Below are positions 36,001 to 49,400 of a DNA stretch of 64,000 nt, one piece after another (the first letter of the stretch is position 1; every line of letters starts with the position of its first letter). The stretch lies in assembly GCA_017590115.1 (NCBI GenBank), contig JAGGNK010011892.1, forward strand, positions 3,625,993-3,689,992, read 5' to 3'. A model generated the notes under the pieces. That model saw nothing but the letters and a program-made list of their open reading frames with translations, did not search any database and had not been told where the DNA came from. Source of the DNA: Montifringilla adamsi (taxonomy: Eukaryota > Chordata > Aves > Passeriformes > Passeridae). The translations under genes and the position numbers were made by a program.

Positions 36001-39000
36001 TGGTCACAGTATCAGCCTCCAGGCTTGTGCTGGGCTACAGCAGCAGAAAAGCATCTGCAGCAACTTGGTGGGTTGGACCTGATAGACATAAACTAATGGG
36101 ACACCCATAAACAAGGCTTTGCTCGTTGTGGTGAGGAAAAATGTGGAGTTGTCAAGATAGTAGTGTACCTTCTCTAGGTAATGGGGTAATCCATGTATGT
36201 CAGTAATTTATACCTTTCTGGAAATGCCCAGATAATTAATTGTGGATGTGTCCTGTGCTATGCATCCAAATTGGATTATGTGTTTTTTCCAGTGAAACAC
36301 CTTGCTGCAAGGTCAGACAAAATCAAATTGAGGTTAAAATGAGCTGGCTGTTTCAGACAGCTGGATACCTTAGACAGCAGGCATTTGTGCCTATGGATAG
36401 CAGAAATCTAGTTTTGTCTGACCTGAATCTCCTCCACCTCTGAAGTGACATTTTGGACTAAAGCCTAAACCCTGATTTCACAGAAGAACAAAATGGAAAT
36501 GGTTGAGGTTGGAAGGGACCTCTGGAGGTCCTCTGGTCCACCCCCACTACTCAGTCAAGGCCACCTGGAGCTGATTGCTCAGGACCATGTCCAGATGGCT
36601 TTTGAGTATCTCCAAGGATAAAGGCTCTATAACATCTGTGGGCAGCCTGTGTCAGTGCTCTGTCACCACCACGGTGAAAAAAATGGTTTTTGACAATCAG
36701 AGGGGATTTCCTGCATTTCAGCTTATGCCCATTCCTTTCTGTCCTGGCACTGGGCACTACTGAGAAGAACCAGTCTCCAGTTGTCTTTGCATCCTCCCTT
36801 CAGGTATTTATATAGATGAGATTTGACCTGAGCCCCCTCTTCTCTAGTTTGAACAATCCTTAGACATACAAATACTTAAGGGGCAGTCCAGTACAGCAGT
36901 GTTAAAAAATTTCAAGGAGCCATGTGTCCAAGATCAGCTGATAATATGTGGTCAGTGCTTTTCTACTGTTGTCTTTGTTTACATGCAATTTAATGAATCT
37001 TAAAAATTAAATGTCATTCTAGACTGTCAGATTGTTTCAGCTTGTGGTGGGAGGATTTAGAACTTTTATCAAATCTACATATTCTCCTCTAGCAGCCAGT
37101 GAGTTTTTTTGGAGAAGTTTGTAAAAGAGCTTCTTAGAAGTTTAATCTGGGGTCACTTCTTCCTCTGAACTGTAGATGCTGCTGGATTGCATTTAGGAGA
37201 GTAGTCTTAACTTTGCTGCGATGTTTTTGAAAAAGATTTTTAAAAACCTAGACAAACACCACAATAGAAAGTCCCTTTCACATAAGGGCAAAAGTATTAG
37301 AGATCATTCATAAGTAGAAAAGATATGTTTCACTAAATGAGAACATTGGGATTATCTAGTTCTGCACTGAATTTCCATACTCCAGAGCATATTTATTTGT
37401 CTGCTCTAACTGCTGGACAAATGTCTGCATGACATACTCTAATTTCAGGAAATGTCTTATCAACCTACTCAGGGCCTGGCTGAAGTCTGCTGGCTGTTGC
37501 CTGCTTAGGAGTAAGAACAAAAAAAGTGTCTCAGAGGAAAATCATCCCTTAGTAGGGGCAATCTTCTTAGTGCTCCAAGTCCCTCTAAAATTTAAAGCAG
37601 AAGTGTGATTTTTGCATCTGTATTGATCTTTAAAGTTTGATTCTTTAATATTGGAAATGTGGGAAGAACGTGTTCTGGACTATAGCAGAAACAGCAAAGA
37701 ATGCTTTCCAAGGTGGATTTTATTTGGAGATAAGAACTCCAGCACTGCATTGTAAAACTCACTGTTGATTTCTGGCCTATGTAACGTTTTTCACTTTAAT
37801 TTGGTTAGTGTCCAAAATGAAATAAAAACTATCAAGTGAGACATCTGCATTTTTTAAAAACTCAGAACAACTGTACAAGCATGCATGTTTGTTTTGGAAT
37901 TTCTTTTTTAAAAAACTGTCAGACTTTATGAATGATGAATAATTAACAAGATTCCCAGTGCAGAGCTTGTAGAGCAGACAGCCAGCTTCAGAAGTGTTAA
38001 TTTTTTCTAATAGGAAGCTGTTTTCACTCTGAGTCAACAACTGAGTCCAGCAGCACTAGTAAGCCAGTAAGAGCCAACAAAAACATGGCAAAAACCTGAC
38101 ATTTGCTTCCAGAGAAAACATTACATGCATTTGCCATAATCCAGTTGGGAAGAAGTGTGGGGGAGAGATTACAAAGGGGTTGATCAAAGTAACCAGTGTT
38201 GTATACAGAAGAATACTTAAGGGAAGTCGTTAGATCAAAACTGCCTTAAGATTTATTTTCAAAACAGTCCTTAAGAATAAAAATAAAATGTTTCCTGTAT
38301 GCAATCTTAAGAATCCTTGCATCTTAAAATGTGGTCTCTCTGTGAGACTAGCAAACTTCAAAGATGTCCAGTCCCTCAAAGGGAGAAGACAAAAAATTGT
38401 CCCTACTGGATGTGAAAGCATGCAGCAGTATGCTGTTCTGGTTCTGTTGGCATCACTGTAATAGATCAGTTTCAAGGAGACCTTTAGTTTGAGGAAAGTT
38501 ACTTGTGGCATATGCCTCTGAGAACATAAATGTTTAAACTCACTGGGACAGCGAAATATCCGTGGGATGTGGTTTTTCTCTGATAATTGTGTAGGTCTGC
38601 AACTCAAAATGTGCTTTCCAAATGTGTGCATCGCTGCAGATGTCATTGACTCCCAGCTTGTTTTGGCATTAGTATTGGCAAGAGTGAATAGCAGCAATAT
38701 TTAATTTTAGCATTACTCAGAATAGAAACAATACTTCACAGAAAATTACAAAATCAGAAGCTTTTTCTTTGAAGTCCTGATATTTGACTAATCAGTGTTA
38801 TAGTACTGGAACTCAAGTAGGCACAGAATAGGCTCTGGAGACTGGCAACTTCTGCAGCTCTCAAACCTAAGTAGACCTCATGACATTTATCAGAGTACAG
38901 TAAAATTGTTAAAGTAAAATGGGAAAAACAAATACATTTGAGAGGAAGACTTGGAATCGCCATTGAGTCTCACTTTAGAAACAAGCCAGAAAGAGCTTTC

Positions 39001-42000
39001 TTAGGTCTTGATTGTGCAGAAACACTTTGAAGAAAGCAGTTTCTCTGATAGAAAATCCAAGATTTTAAGCCAAAACCAGCTTTCTAATCTGCAATCAGCA
39101 ATTAGTCTTTGCAGTTTGCTCATGTGCTCTTAGACAGGTTCCTGGCTGGGAACTGTGACATTCTCCACTGGTTAAAATTGCAGTGCTTCAGCAGCCTCTG
39201 AATAAACAGACTTTGACATAGCCAAATGTGGAAACAGGAGAGGGGAAGGAAGGCAGCAAGGTCCGTGTTGAGGAGGAAGTGTTAGTGTTTTAGGAGGGAA
39301 AGGTGGGAGGCAAACAGTCCTTGTCCCTAGCATGTGGCTAGTTCAGAAACTGTTATTCCCAGCAGTCTTGAATGATGAGTTTTTATATTAGATGTGTATG
39401 CTGGGAGAAGGCTGCTGCGTGCTCTCGGCATCTCCAGCTTTTCTCTTGAATATCAGTTCTCTTACAGCCTAAATGTCTGCCTGAGTTGACATGATCCTGC
39501 CAAAGTAAGAGTTCCTTCTGCGTGAATGATAGCTTGGCTCTTGCTTCTACTGGTACTTCTGCTGTATTTTTATAAGTTTTGTGATTTTTATGAGTTTTAT
39601 ACCTGATCTTTTCCTTCATTGGCAGAATTTAATTACATTAATAAATCAAATATAGGGAAATACTACAACTTTGTGCTCAGAAGAATGAAATGTAACCGTT
39701 CCAAATCAGCCCTGCTAAACTCGTCCTCTTGAACTTTGATGTGAATGTTCGTGGTTGACTAACAATGAACTCTTGTGTTCATCTGGGGAATGACTGAGGC
39801 GGTCATATGACTTGTTCTATAAAGTCTTTGCTTTCTTCTATAGACTTTGGGTTGGGATATAAGAGAACAGATTACCAGGACTTCAAGTCGGTATGTATGG
39901 GGTTTGGTTGTGTGTATGGGGATCTTTCAGCCTTTGTACAAAAAGAAACTGTACTGGTGGTGTTTTCTGTTTATGGGTCTGAAAGCAAGCCAGCTGTTAT
40001 GTTTGCCCTCCAAGTATGTTTTCTCTTTTGAACATGACTATCTCAGTAAGGTGTGGTACTCTGATGCTGTAGAGTCAGCTGGCTGGACTTTGGAGATGAA
40101 GACTGATGCTGTCTTGTGATACAGTAAATAACCATTTGCCTATCACCAGTGAGCTCAGCTTACCTCCTAGATTAAGTGATCACATCTAGTTTTGCTTTTC
40201 AGTAGTTGCAGTAGTTCAAGTCACTTTCACTTTCTAACTGTGCTGGGTTTAGGTCTGATACGTCTCTGAAACTGGGTTAACTGACAGGCTTATGGCACAG
40301 AGAGGGGGAAAACCTGAGCAAGAAGTAATGGCTGAAGTAAATCATGACCTATTTCAGATCAGTCCTCTGTTCCCTGGGATGAGCCAAGGCTGTGATGAAG
40401 TTTACAGGAGCTAGTTTATTCCAGCAAATGAAGAGTTAGGATGCAAGACTTTAGCATATGTTTACATAGCAGACATTTGTCACAAGTCTCTTGTGCTTGA
40501 TGGTGCTGGGGAGTAGTGAGTCAGCAAGAGGTTCTTTGTAGAAGGGCTTGTGTGTAAACAGATCAGAACTCGAAAAGTTTTGTGTAAAATATTTACATGC
40601 TTTAGGAATCTGGGGATGTCTTCATGAAATTGATTGCATCTGTTTGGGAACACTTTGTTGTTGCTTTAATGTGTGCTGTCACACTTGCAGTTTCTTTGTG
40701 TGCCACAGGAGTATTCATAAATCACTCATTCCTTTATCTAGTGCCTCAAATACCTGAGGCATACTTGCAAAGAAACATTCTGAAACTAGAACTGTTCCTG
40801 CTTTTTTGGGGGTGGAAGGTTAAGAAAAAAGCATGCTTATACATATTCATATCATATACTGATGTATGCTTAGTGAGAGTTAAGTCCCATGAGAAGAGGT
40901 AAAAATCAGATCTTTTTTAAAAATTTGTTTTCTTTCTGGGAAGCATCCTGTATTGAAGTTCAAGTGTGGTTAAAACTATGAGAACTTTTGGAGTGAGTTC
41001 TCTTTGAGAGCAACTGGTTTCAGTTTTCACTTCAGTAGCAGCTTAAGCAGCAATTTGGTATTATTCCAGGTAGGAGAAAGTCTTAACAGCACATTTCACA
41101 GAAGTCTATCCTGTAGAACTAGTGCCACAGTAGCATGCTTTGAAGTTAGCTAGCAAAATATATAGAACTGTTCCGTTCCTAAACAGATACACCTCGAGGA
41201 AAATACTCAGTCTTTACCTTTCTACCTTTGTTCAAGACATGGAGGGAGGCCTGGCTCTTTATAAAACTTTTTAGCTCTTATTCTACATTAATAGATTTAC
41301 TCAGCACTAGTTTAAGCTGGACATCACAAAGGACTGGCTTATGCAAGAAGATGCTAGCAATAGGGACTGTATTGTGCTAACAGCAAAATTACAACTGTGC
41401 AAGCTTGTTAGAATAGACAAACTGCGTGCATATCAAGCTCTGCATCGAGGTTGTGGTTTCCACTCTTTGCCTCACATTTTTTGGTAGAGGTTTTCATTTG
41501 GTATGAAAATCACAGAAGGGACAGAGTTCTTGCTTTGGATTCCCAGTGCTTTCTGTGACGGGTTTTCTGTCGTGTAATGTGTTACAGTGCAGTGCTCTGT
41601 AAGATCTATCTTTCAGTGTATTATGTCCTGTTGAAGTAGCTGACTCTGGAAACTATCGGCTTCATATAAATAGATGGAATATGAAATAAATGGCAGGTTT
41701 GATTTACTTTACGTTATTGCAGAAAGCATTAGGAGATGTCCACATAAAAATGCCAGTTCTACTATAAGCAGTGTTTTTTAAATTCCTTGGTTATGTGTTA
41801 ATTTCCAGCCAGGTGTTGGTCTAGCCCCTACCTTCCTCATTTCTGTGCTTTGTGGCAAATATCCCATTAGAAATGACATTTCTGGGGGGATGGAATTTCT
41901 GTGGCAGTTGGACAAAGCCATTCATTTCGAAAACCAAGCCCTCCCTTCTGAGCATCAGAGCCGTTGGTGAGGCGGTGTCACGGGCAGCTCTCCCGTGCTC

Positions 42001-45000
42001 AGCTTACTGCAGAGCAGGGTTGGTACGCAGTGTTCTGACACTCCAGCAGAGTCTGCTTTCAGATCCCTTCATGGTTTCTCTGTGAAGGAGGAGGTACTTC
42101 CTTTCAGCGCAACTCTGTGTGTTGTGGGCAGTCGCTCCTAGCACTGAAGTTGAGTGCTTGAAAATAAAATTCAGCTAAATCACACTGTGGTGTTGTGAAG
42201 TCTTTCTTTTCTCTCTCAGTCCAGGAGAAGTAGGATCTAAGGTATGCTGTCTTTTCATTTACTGTTATAATGTTGAAAGCATGTAGCACTGCATATTATT
42301 GAGATGTCTGTATTTGTTTTATGCCTTGCTCGCTATATGTTTGGTTTCATGTTTATTTGCAGCTGCAGTAGCATGTTGCTGAGATGATCATTTATTAGCT
42401 GAGCATAGAGTGGTGTGATCCTTTCCTACCCCACAGAAGTGCCACTGTTGTTGTGCATTAATTTAAATTAAAGGCATCCAGCACCAAACAAAGCAAGTAT
42501 TTTGTGTATTGTACTAAGACGTCTTCAGGATGGACAGAGCGGCCTTGGTTACAGGCTGTCCTGATATAGTTCAAGACTTCACCCTTTAAAAAAGAAAAAA
42601 GGGAATAAAAAAGTGGTTTGGTGCTTGTTACTGGTCTCCCACCTACTTAAGGAAGACTGAGGGTATAGAATGGAGTGGGACTGGTGTTTGTTACACACAG
42701 ATAAGCTTTTTGATACTTTGGAATAGACATATGAATTTTCTGCCAGTAGTACACAATGAAGAAATTGACTTTTAAACCATGCTCTTGTGCTTAGCAGGAT
42801 TTCAGATAACATGGAAAGGCAATAGTAGTATCTGCAAATAGTTTGTTACTTTCCTTTAACAAAAGAGAGAGCAGTCTGATTGCTAAAATAACTCACTTCT
42901 ACTATTTAAACTTACAATGTGGTGTTCGCAGCATCAAATCTTACCGTAGTGTTTACAGGAATGTTATAGGAAGCTGTTGGAAGTAGATTTCTATTCAATT
43001 AAACCAAAAGTGAAACTAGTTACCAGAGCATGGATCTCAAACATCTTCAGCTGGAGAAGTATGTTTTTAAAAGTGGATTGTTGCACTGACCTAGATACAC
43101 TGACAGAGAACCAAGACTTCAGTCTGAGGTTATAGCTGTGTCTATAGCTGTAAGGATAATGATGGAGTGATTGTTTTCTTCTGTGAGACAAGAGTAGATA
43201 GCTTCCATCAGAAATAGTAAATCTGAAGTTTGACTGTAATACCATTCTCTTTAGAGATGGAAGCAGGACTGATCTAAAGTGTCATTGTTTAACAGTGTGA
43301 GCACAAGCCCAGCTTTATTGATAGCTATTTGCTGTTATTCAGAACAGCTCCTGACAAGGATAAGGTAGGAGGCCTGGCCAGTTGGGCATTGGGAACTCAG
43401 CTGGCCTCATGCTGGGGTCACTTGAGCACTTGGTGCCACTTTTTACATAAAGCTCTGAGGAAAGCTAAGAATGCTACTGGTGGCACAGGCATTGTGGGCA
43501 CCAGTGACAGAGATCTAATAGGTGGCAGCCGTTCCATAGTTGGAAGATAAGGCGCTGAACCCAGTAAGATTTGCCATCTGTCTCTCAGCTCAGGCACCAC
43601 CATGAAAGGTACAGAAACCACAGCTGTATTACAGGCTGTGCCTTACTCAGGCTGTCAATACAATGATTCTTCCAATACTTCCTCATGCTCAGACTGAATT
43701 TCCAGAACTGTGTGTACACAGGTATCTGCATCATTTTGGTGTAATATTTACTACATTACATGAATATTTCTGTCAGTTCATAAAATGATTTAGTATTCAG
43801 CTGATGCAACTTCACAAAATCAGGTGATACTTCACTGAAAAATACTGGTCTCTCTGCATCCAGTTTAATAGACTGAAATGCTTCTCAACTTTCATGTTTT
43901 ATGCTCTTCTTCCTGCTTACTACATGAATCCTACACTTTTTGTGTTAATAACAAATTTTAAAACTAGTCTGGAAGTTCCTTCTGTAATCTTGGAGATGTT
44001 TTTGTGTTGGGACACTGAAGAAAGACACAATGAGAAAGAAAAAACTTCTGCAAAAGGGATAAAGCTGAAATGCCATCTCCAAAAAATGGTGGTGGAGTAG
44101 CAAGGTAGATGGACTAATTGACCATGACTTCTGAATGAGAAATAGAGCATGGCAAGATTATGCAAAATGGCAATCTGCTGCTTACATTTTGGAAAAACCT
44201 ATCACTCAGTTGGTCAATTACATTGGTCAATAAACTTATTCTCTGAAAGCAGCAGCAATCTGCCTGCAGTGTTTCATGTTAAACTGGGAAGAGAATGTGT
44301 GTGATTCTGAGAAAACAAAACAGCATCCTCCCTTTACATTGAGTGTACTGCAAGTAGGTTTTAGGAGGTGAACTTCATCACTTTGACTTTTATTATTGAC
44401 AGAATGGAAGTATCTCTTAAAGCTGCTTGGTGTGTGAAGAAAAAAAAAACAAAAACCAGCTTATTTCAAGCAAGGTTCTTTCTCCTGTATTGTTGAGTAC
44501 GTCAGGGTTGTGCCAGCTTTATCTCTCCCAGCATTGCTTCTCTACAGGCAAAATCAATAAAATAAGGGTAGTAGAACCATTTTTAAAATCTTTTTTCATT
44601 CTCATGTTCACGCTGTGAAACTGTTTTGATGCTTAAGGATGTGGTGTGTTGCAGTGTTTCCTGACAACAGCCCTCAAGGAATGACTAGTGTAGAGGTGCG
44701 AGGCTGTAGAGATTGGTAGGGCAGTCTCTGGACTCTGTCTGAATGTGTGTGTCCATCCCATGACTTCCAAATTGCTGAGAAAAATGCTATATTATAACTT
44801 TCCCTCTTAAGCCCCTAGATATTGATTAAGGTTGCTTTAAATCCAATTCATTCAGTTATGAATCATTGTTCCAACAATTGCAAGCAATAAAATTAAATGG
44901 GTTTTCTTTATTCCTTAGCTTCTGGCTAGCATTGTGTTGCTTATGGAACAGATGAAAAGCTTTGGGTTTTTTTACCTACTGGCATATAATTACTGTACTA

Positions 45001-46395
45001 GTAAGTGTCTGACAACCAGGAGGTCTGGGAGTACAGAGAAAAGTGAGCCTTACTGTAAAGTATGAAATCGATTTTACAAAAAGGGAATTTATTTGTAGCG
45101 CACCTTCTGCAATTCTGAATAGCTCTACATTATGATAGGACAGAGGAACCTTAGGGTCAAGAAAATACTTTTTTGGAGCAGGCATGGTCTTAGGCCTGTG
45201 TGTGTTGTTGCTTCTTTAGTCACACAACTGTGACTAAAGGATGCTGAAAAGGTCCAGGTTTTTAGATTGTTTTGATTTTCCTTCAATTTGCTTTAAGTTT
45301 TAGATAAAGATTTAAATCACTCAAATCACTTACCAAAGCATTAGACCATAATGGCATCTAATTCAATCCTGCAGAAAATATTATTGCAAATAACATTTTC
45401 GTAACTGATTTTACTTTGCTGTTTAATAAGAATGAAAAGTACCGTTTTATTTTCGGTCTTCCCTCCCTGTATCAGGAGAGCAAAATACTGATGCTGTTTG
45501 TCTAAGCTGGTGGTTCCATAACTGTTTGACAGCATACCAAATGTATTTAGCAGAAACTGCCTAATAACAGATCTTTTGCAGTGGCATGTCTGAATTGTAT
45601 GAAACATTGCAGTAATTGGCTTCATTGGTACTGTCAGAGTGAAATTTAAATGAAAGTGACAGTAACTAGTCCAGACTTTTTTCATTTTGTTCAGAGTAAA
45701 ACTATTAGACAGTAAGTGACTTACTGGTTTTTCTGCTTTCAATTAGCAACCCAATTTTATAGTTTTTTAATTATCATTTAATTGGATTCCCCCCTTACAC
45801 TCAGAGCCTGGCAGACAAAACAGCTGATTTAGTATTTGGCACAACTGAGGTAGTGAAAATTTCTTCTATAAATCTTTCTCTAGAGGATATGTTTCCACCA
45901 GCATAGAAGCTCTTTTCTGGAAGTGGCAAATCTGTTTTAATATCTCCTTGCTAGTCTCTTTTGTTCTCAGCTCTGAATCCACTGTTTGAGAAGTGGTTAT
46001 AACTGAGGGGGCTGAAGCCTCCAAAGTAAAGCTTTAATGTAAACTGTAACCAGAGAGGACATAAGAACAGTTCTTAAATTAGATTCAAAAAGGTAATGTT
46101 GGTATATGTGTAAGTTGTCCCTGTAACTGTTCCAAGAGATTAATTGTCATGTCCTTGCATGTTCTTAGTGGAGGGGGAATTAGTGTTGTAAACTGACCTT
46201 TGAGAGTAAACTAGAGGACAAGGCAGGGGTTGGGGATGCTTTTAAAAAGGGACTGGAAGGGAGAAAGGGAAAGACTTGATGGTTTAGGGACTGAAGGAGA
46301 TGTAACACTGAAGCCTTGTTGGCTGGGAAGAGTGGCCATTTCTGAACCTCCAGCCCACTCCCCGCTGCTGGCAGACAGAGGAGGCAGGGAAGCAC

Positions 46396-46438
<43 letters not shown>

Positions 46439-49400
46439 AGGAAATAGGAAGGACATGTTGCTTTTCCATTAGTAGTACTGAACTCAAAACGTGGATAACG
46501 TCATCTGCCCTGGAGCCCATTGCACGTTTTGAAAAAGGTCCACTGTCTGGTGGCTGGGCTTCTCTTTTTCTTAACTTCTGGCTCCTCGGTAAACTGTTCG
46601 GGGAGTTCAGAGGGAGGGCTGTTTATATTAACGTCTCTTTCTTAACCTCTTTCTGTAATCTTCAGGGTTAAATGTTTTCAGCTCATAGTTCAGTTGCAGT
46701 TATTTGTAGCTAGCATTCACATTTGCCCTGTAATTCAATTTAGATGATGCTGCTTGGCCTAAATTGGAGCAGACTAGTAGAAGGAGCTTGGTGCGTGTAG
46801 AAACCGATCACTGACTCCGTAGTTAAGGTCATCCAAGTAGAGCTGTAAATATTTCCCCTCAGTTTTAAGGTGTAGTTATCTGGCTTGAATTCACTTATGG
46901 AATTGTGATTGATGCTGTCAGATCTTATGTGTCAGATTTTTCAGCTACTAAAAATGCTGACTAACAACCTTATCGTCATCACAGAAGTACTGTAATATTC
47001 TCATTTATCCATGTGGTTTCAGTTCCAGCTGTTTGCTAGTTATTTATTCATTAGAGTCTATTTTCTGAATAGCTTCCAGCTACACATTCTTCAGAGAGAT
47101 GAGATTTTATTCATACATGTATCTACTTATAGGTGAGGAATTTGAAACTGGAGCATGAGCAGGAGAAAAACAAGATCTTGTCAGAAGCATTAGAGACACT
47201 CGCTACCGAGCACCATGAACTAGAGCAGTCTCTGGTTAAGGGATCTCCACCTCTCAGCATCCTCAGTGAAGAGCAGTTCTATGATGCTGTTTCAGGTAAG
47301 TGGTGATGTCCAGAATGTGAGTGTGTAGACAGTATGTGTGTAGTGAATGTCTTGGGGGCAGGTGGGGTGGGGGAAGAAGGTGGAAGCAGTCTATCTTCAA
47401 GTGAAATCTCTGCCTTTCTAACATCGACCTAATTTTAGGAGTAAGCTTGGTGTGTTTTATGAGCAGGGTGGTAAAAATTTGCCAGAGCTCACCTGCAGAA
47501 TTGTATTGCTTCACCTTAGGATGATCAAAGGTTAGGAAACCACAGGACAGAAATGAAAGGTCTGATTGCTTGGGAGTCTACACCCTTTTTTTAAATAGCA
47601 AAACATAAGGCTCCTATTTTGGGAGAGGTAACTGTATCTTGTAGCCTTCTGACTTGCTTTGTCCGTGGTGGTGTGTACTTTTTCCTTTGTTGTGTCGTTA
47701 AGATCAGACTGCAAAAATCCCTAATTTTTAGGGATAATTATATTAAGAAAGGCTTGTTCTATTTCAGTTTTGTATACCTGAAGTGTTAAATGTGAAAGAA
47801 AAGGATGAATCAAAATCCTGCATGCATTTCTTAAATGTCTTTTCTTTCCTTATCTGTTCTTCTGTTTAGTATCTTTCATAATTTCATATGCAGAGCATGC
47901 CAATAGTTGGAAGATTCTGAACTGCCTGAAATGATTGCAATATGCATTTGTATAGAGGGCTGTACATAGTGCATGCAGCTCAGCAGTAGCTCTAACTGGG
48001 TGATCAGTCAGCACACACCTGTCTACAACTATGAAGGATCTGGAAAAGCTTGAGGGTGAACATAATCTAACTGTAGCAGACAATTGGGTTGTGATGGCGA
48101 ACTTCACTAGCAAGGATGGGGTTACTTTTTCTGTGAACTGAACTGTCTGATGCTTCTGACAGATGAGAAAAGCAGTGTTCCCAGACTCCTTGGTAGGTGT
48201 TCTGCAGTGAGAAACTGAAGCTGTGAAAAAACAGGCAAAGGAAGTCTATGCACAGGAAGACAGTGAATCAACTTTGTGAAGGAGACTTTGCTGTTTGGCA
48301 CAGCAAGCCTTCAAGTAGAAGAGACTGAGGAACACTTAAAACAGGTTCTTCCTCTGGAACCAAAGGAACAATTCTGCTGAAAGGCCTCAGGCTCTTTTGA
48401 TTGTCAGCAAAGCAGAGAATAGTTCTTTATCTGATGCTCTTGGAATGTGGTCTCTCCAGCTGGGCTTGCCTTGTGCATATGATAGAATATTAAGCTTTAA
48501 AGAGCTGCTAGTTGACACATCTCATAACTGACCTGATCTCTAAATATTGTTGAATGGAAGTGTCCAAAGCCACCTCTCCTGTTGTCCAGAGGTGGTAGTT
48601 TTGTCCTTGCAAGCTACAAACAAATCGTATCAAGTGGATTTGTAAAATTGTGAAACTTGCTGAGTGCATGTGTATACAAACATATTTTAAAAAGCCCAAA
48701 TGTGATTTCTTTCTCCTTTGGGAGAAGTTACTTGACATAATTCACCTTAATTGCATTTTAAGTAATTTTCTGGGACAGACTTTCTTGGCTGTCCATCAGT
48801 TTAATCAGACTGGTGTTAGAGTCTCTTCTCTAGGTTGTTCACATTTAGTGCTTTGCAGAGATTAAGGTCCTTTCTGAAGGGGGCGGGGATGGGGAGGTGG
48901 CTAGAAAAAGGGAAATGTGATTTATTTTCCTGACTGCTGAATACATGTTACCACTTTCACTTTAAGCATAAAAGGAATTAGTTTTTTGTTGGTATGGTTT
49001 GAGGAGAGGTTTTTTTTTTTTTTTTTTTTGTTTATGGAAATCTAAATTGCTACAACTGTCTGCAAAGCTTTTGCTTAACCTGTTTTGCAAACTGATAGTG
49101 TTAAATTATATTGATTTTGGACAAATAGCCATATTCATTAATTACCTTTCTAAGTTGTTTAGGAGATTGAGCAAACACCAATGTATTTTAACAGGATGAT
49201 ATAACAAGCTATAATGTCTGTCAGTAGGAAAATGCGACTACTTAGAGTATTTTTTCTATCAGGATGCCATCTTTTTCTGCTTGCAGTTCTATGAATTTTT
49301 AAATCCCTGCTGTAGGAGTGAGTTTAGAAGTGAGAGTGTTGCATAAGTAGGCTTGCACTTTGAGCTGAAGAATTGTTAGTTTTGACTTGACAGGTTGAAA

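Larger units (their letters stand above)
27848..47132 (+). other. OSBPL1A: Intron 15 (largest intron, 19.3 kb)
   Basis: This is the largest intron. It holds an internal CpG island (about 29690-29965), a minus-strand CR1 (36484-36862), an A37 homopolymer (46400-46436) and otherwise AT-rich sequence. Small open frames are scattered on both strands, the largest being 155 codons on the minus strand at 38230-38697, and none has a recognisable motif. A segment with good splice signals at both ends sits at 39844-39890. I see no RNA gene. Confidence 0.75.

Noticed and set aside
38230..38697. 155-codon open frame on the minus strand
   Set aside because: It has no recognisable domain, no splice-consistent partners, and ordinary AT-rich intron composition. 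A frame of this length can occur by chance in 64 kb.
45341..45742. 133-codon minus-strand frame
   Set aside because: No recognisable domain, no supporting splice context, and intronic composition.
46211..46520. Frames with poly-Lys or poly-Phe runs
   Set aside because: They are produced by the A37 homopolymer.
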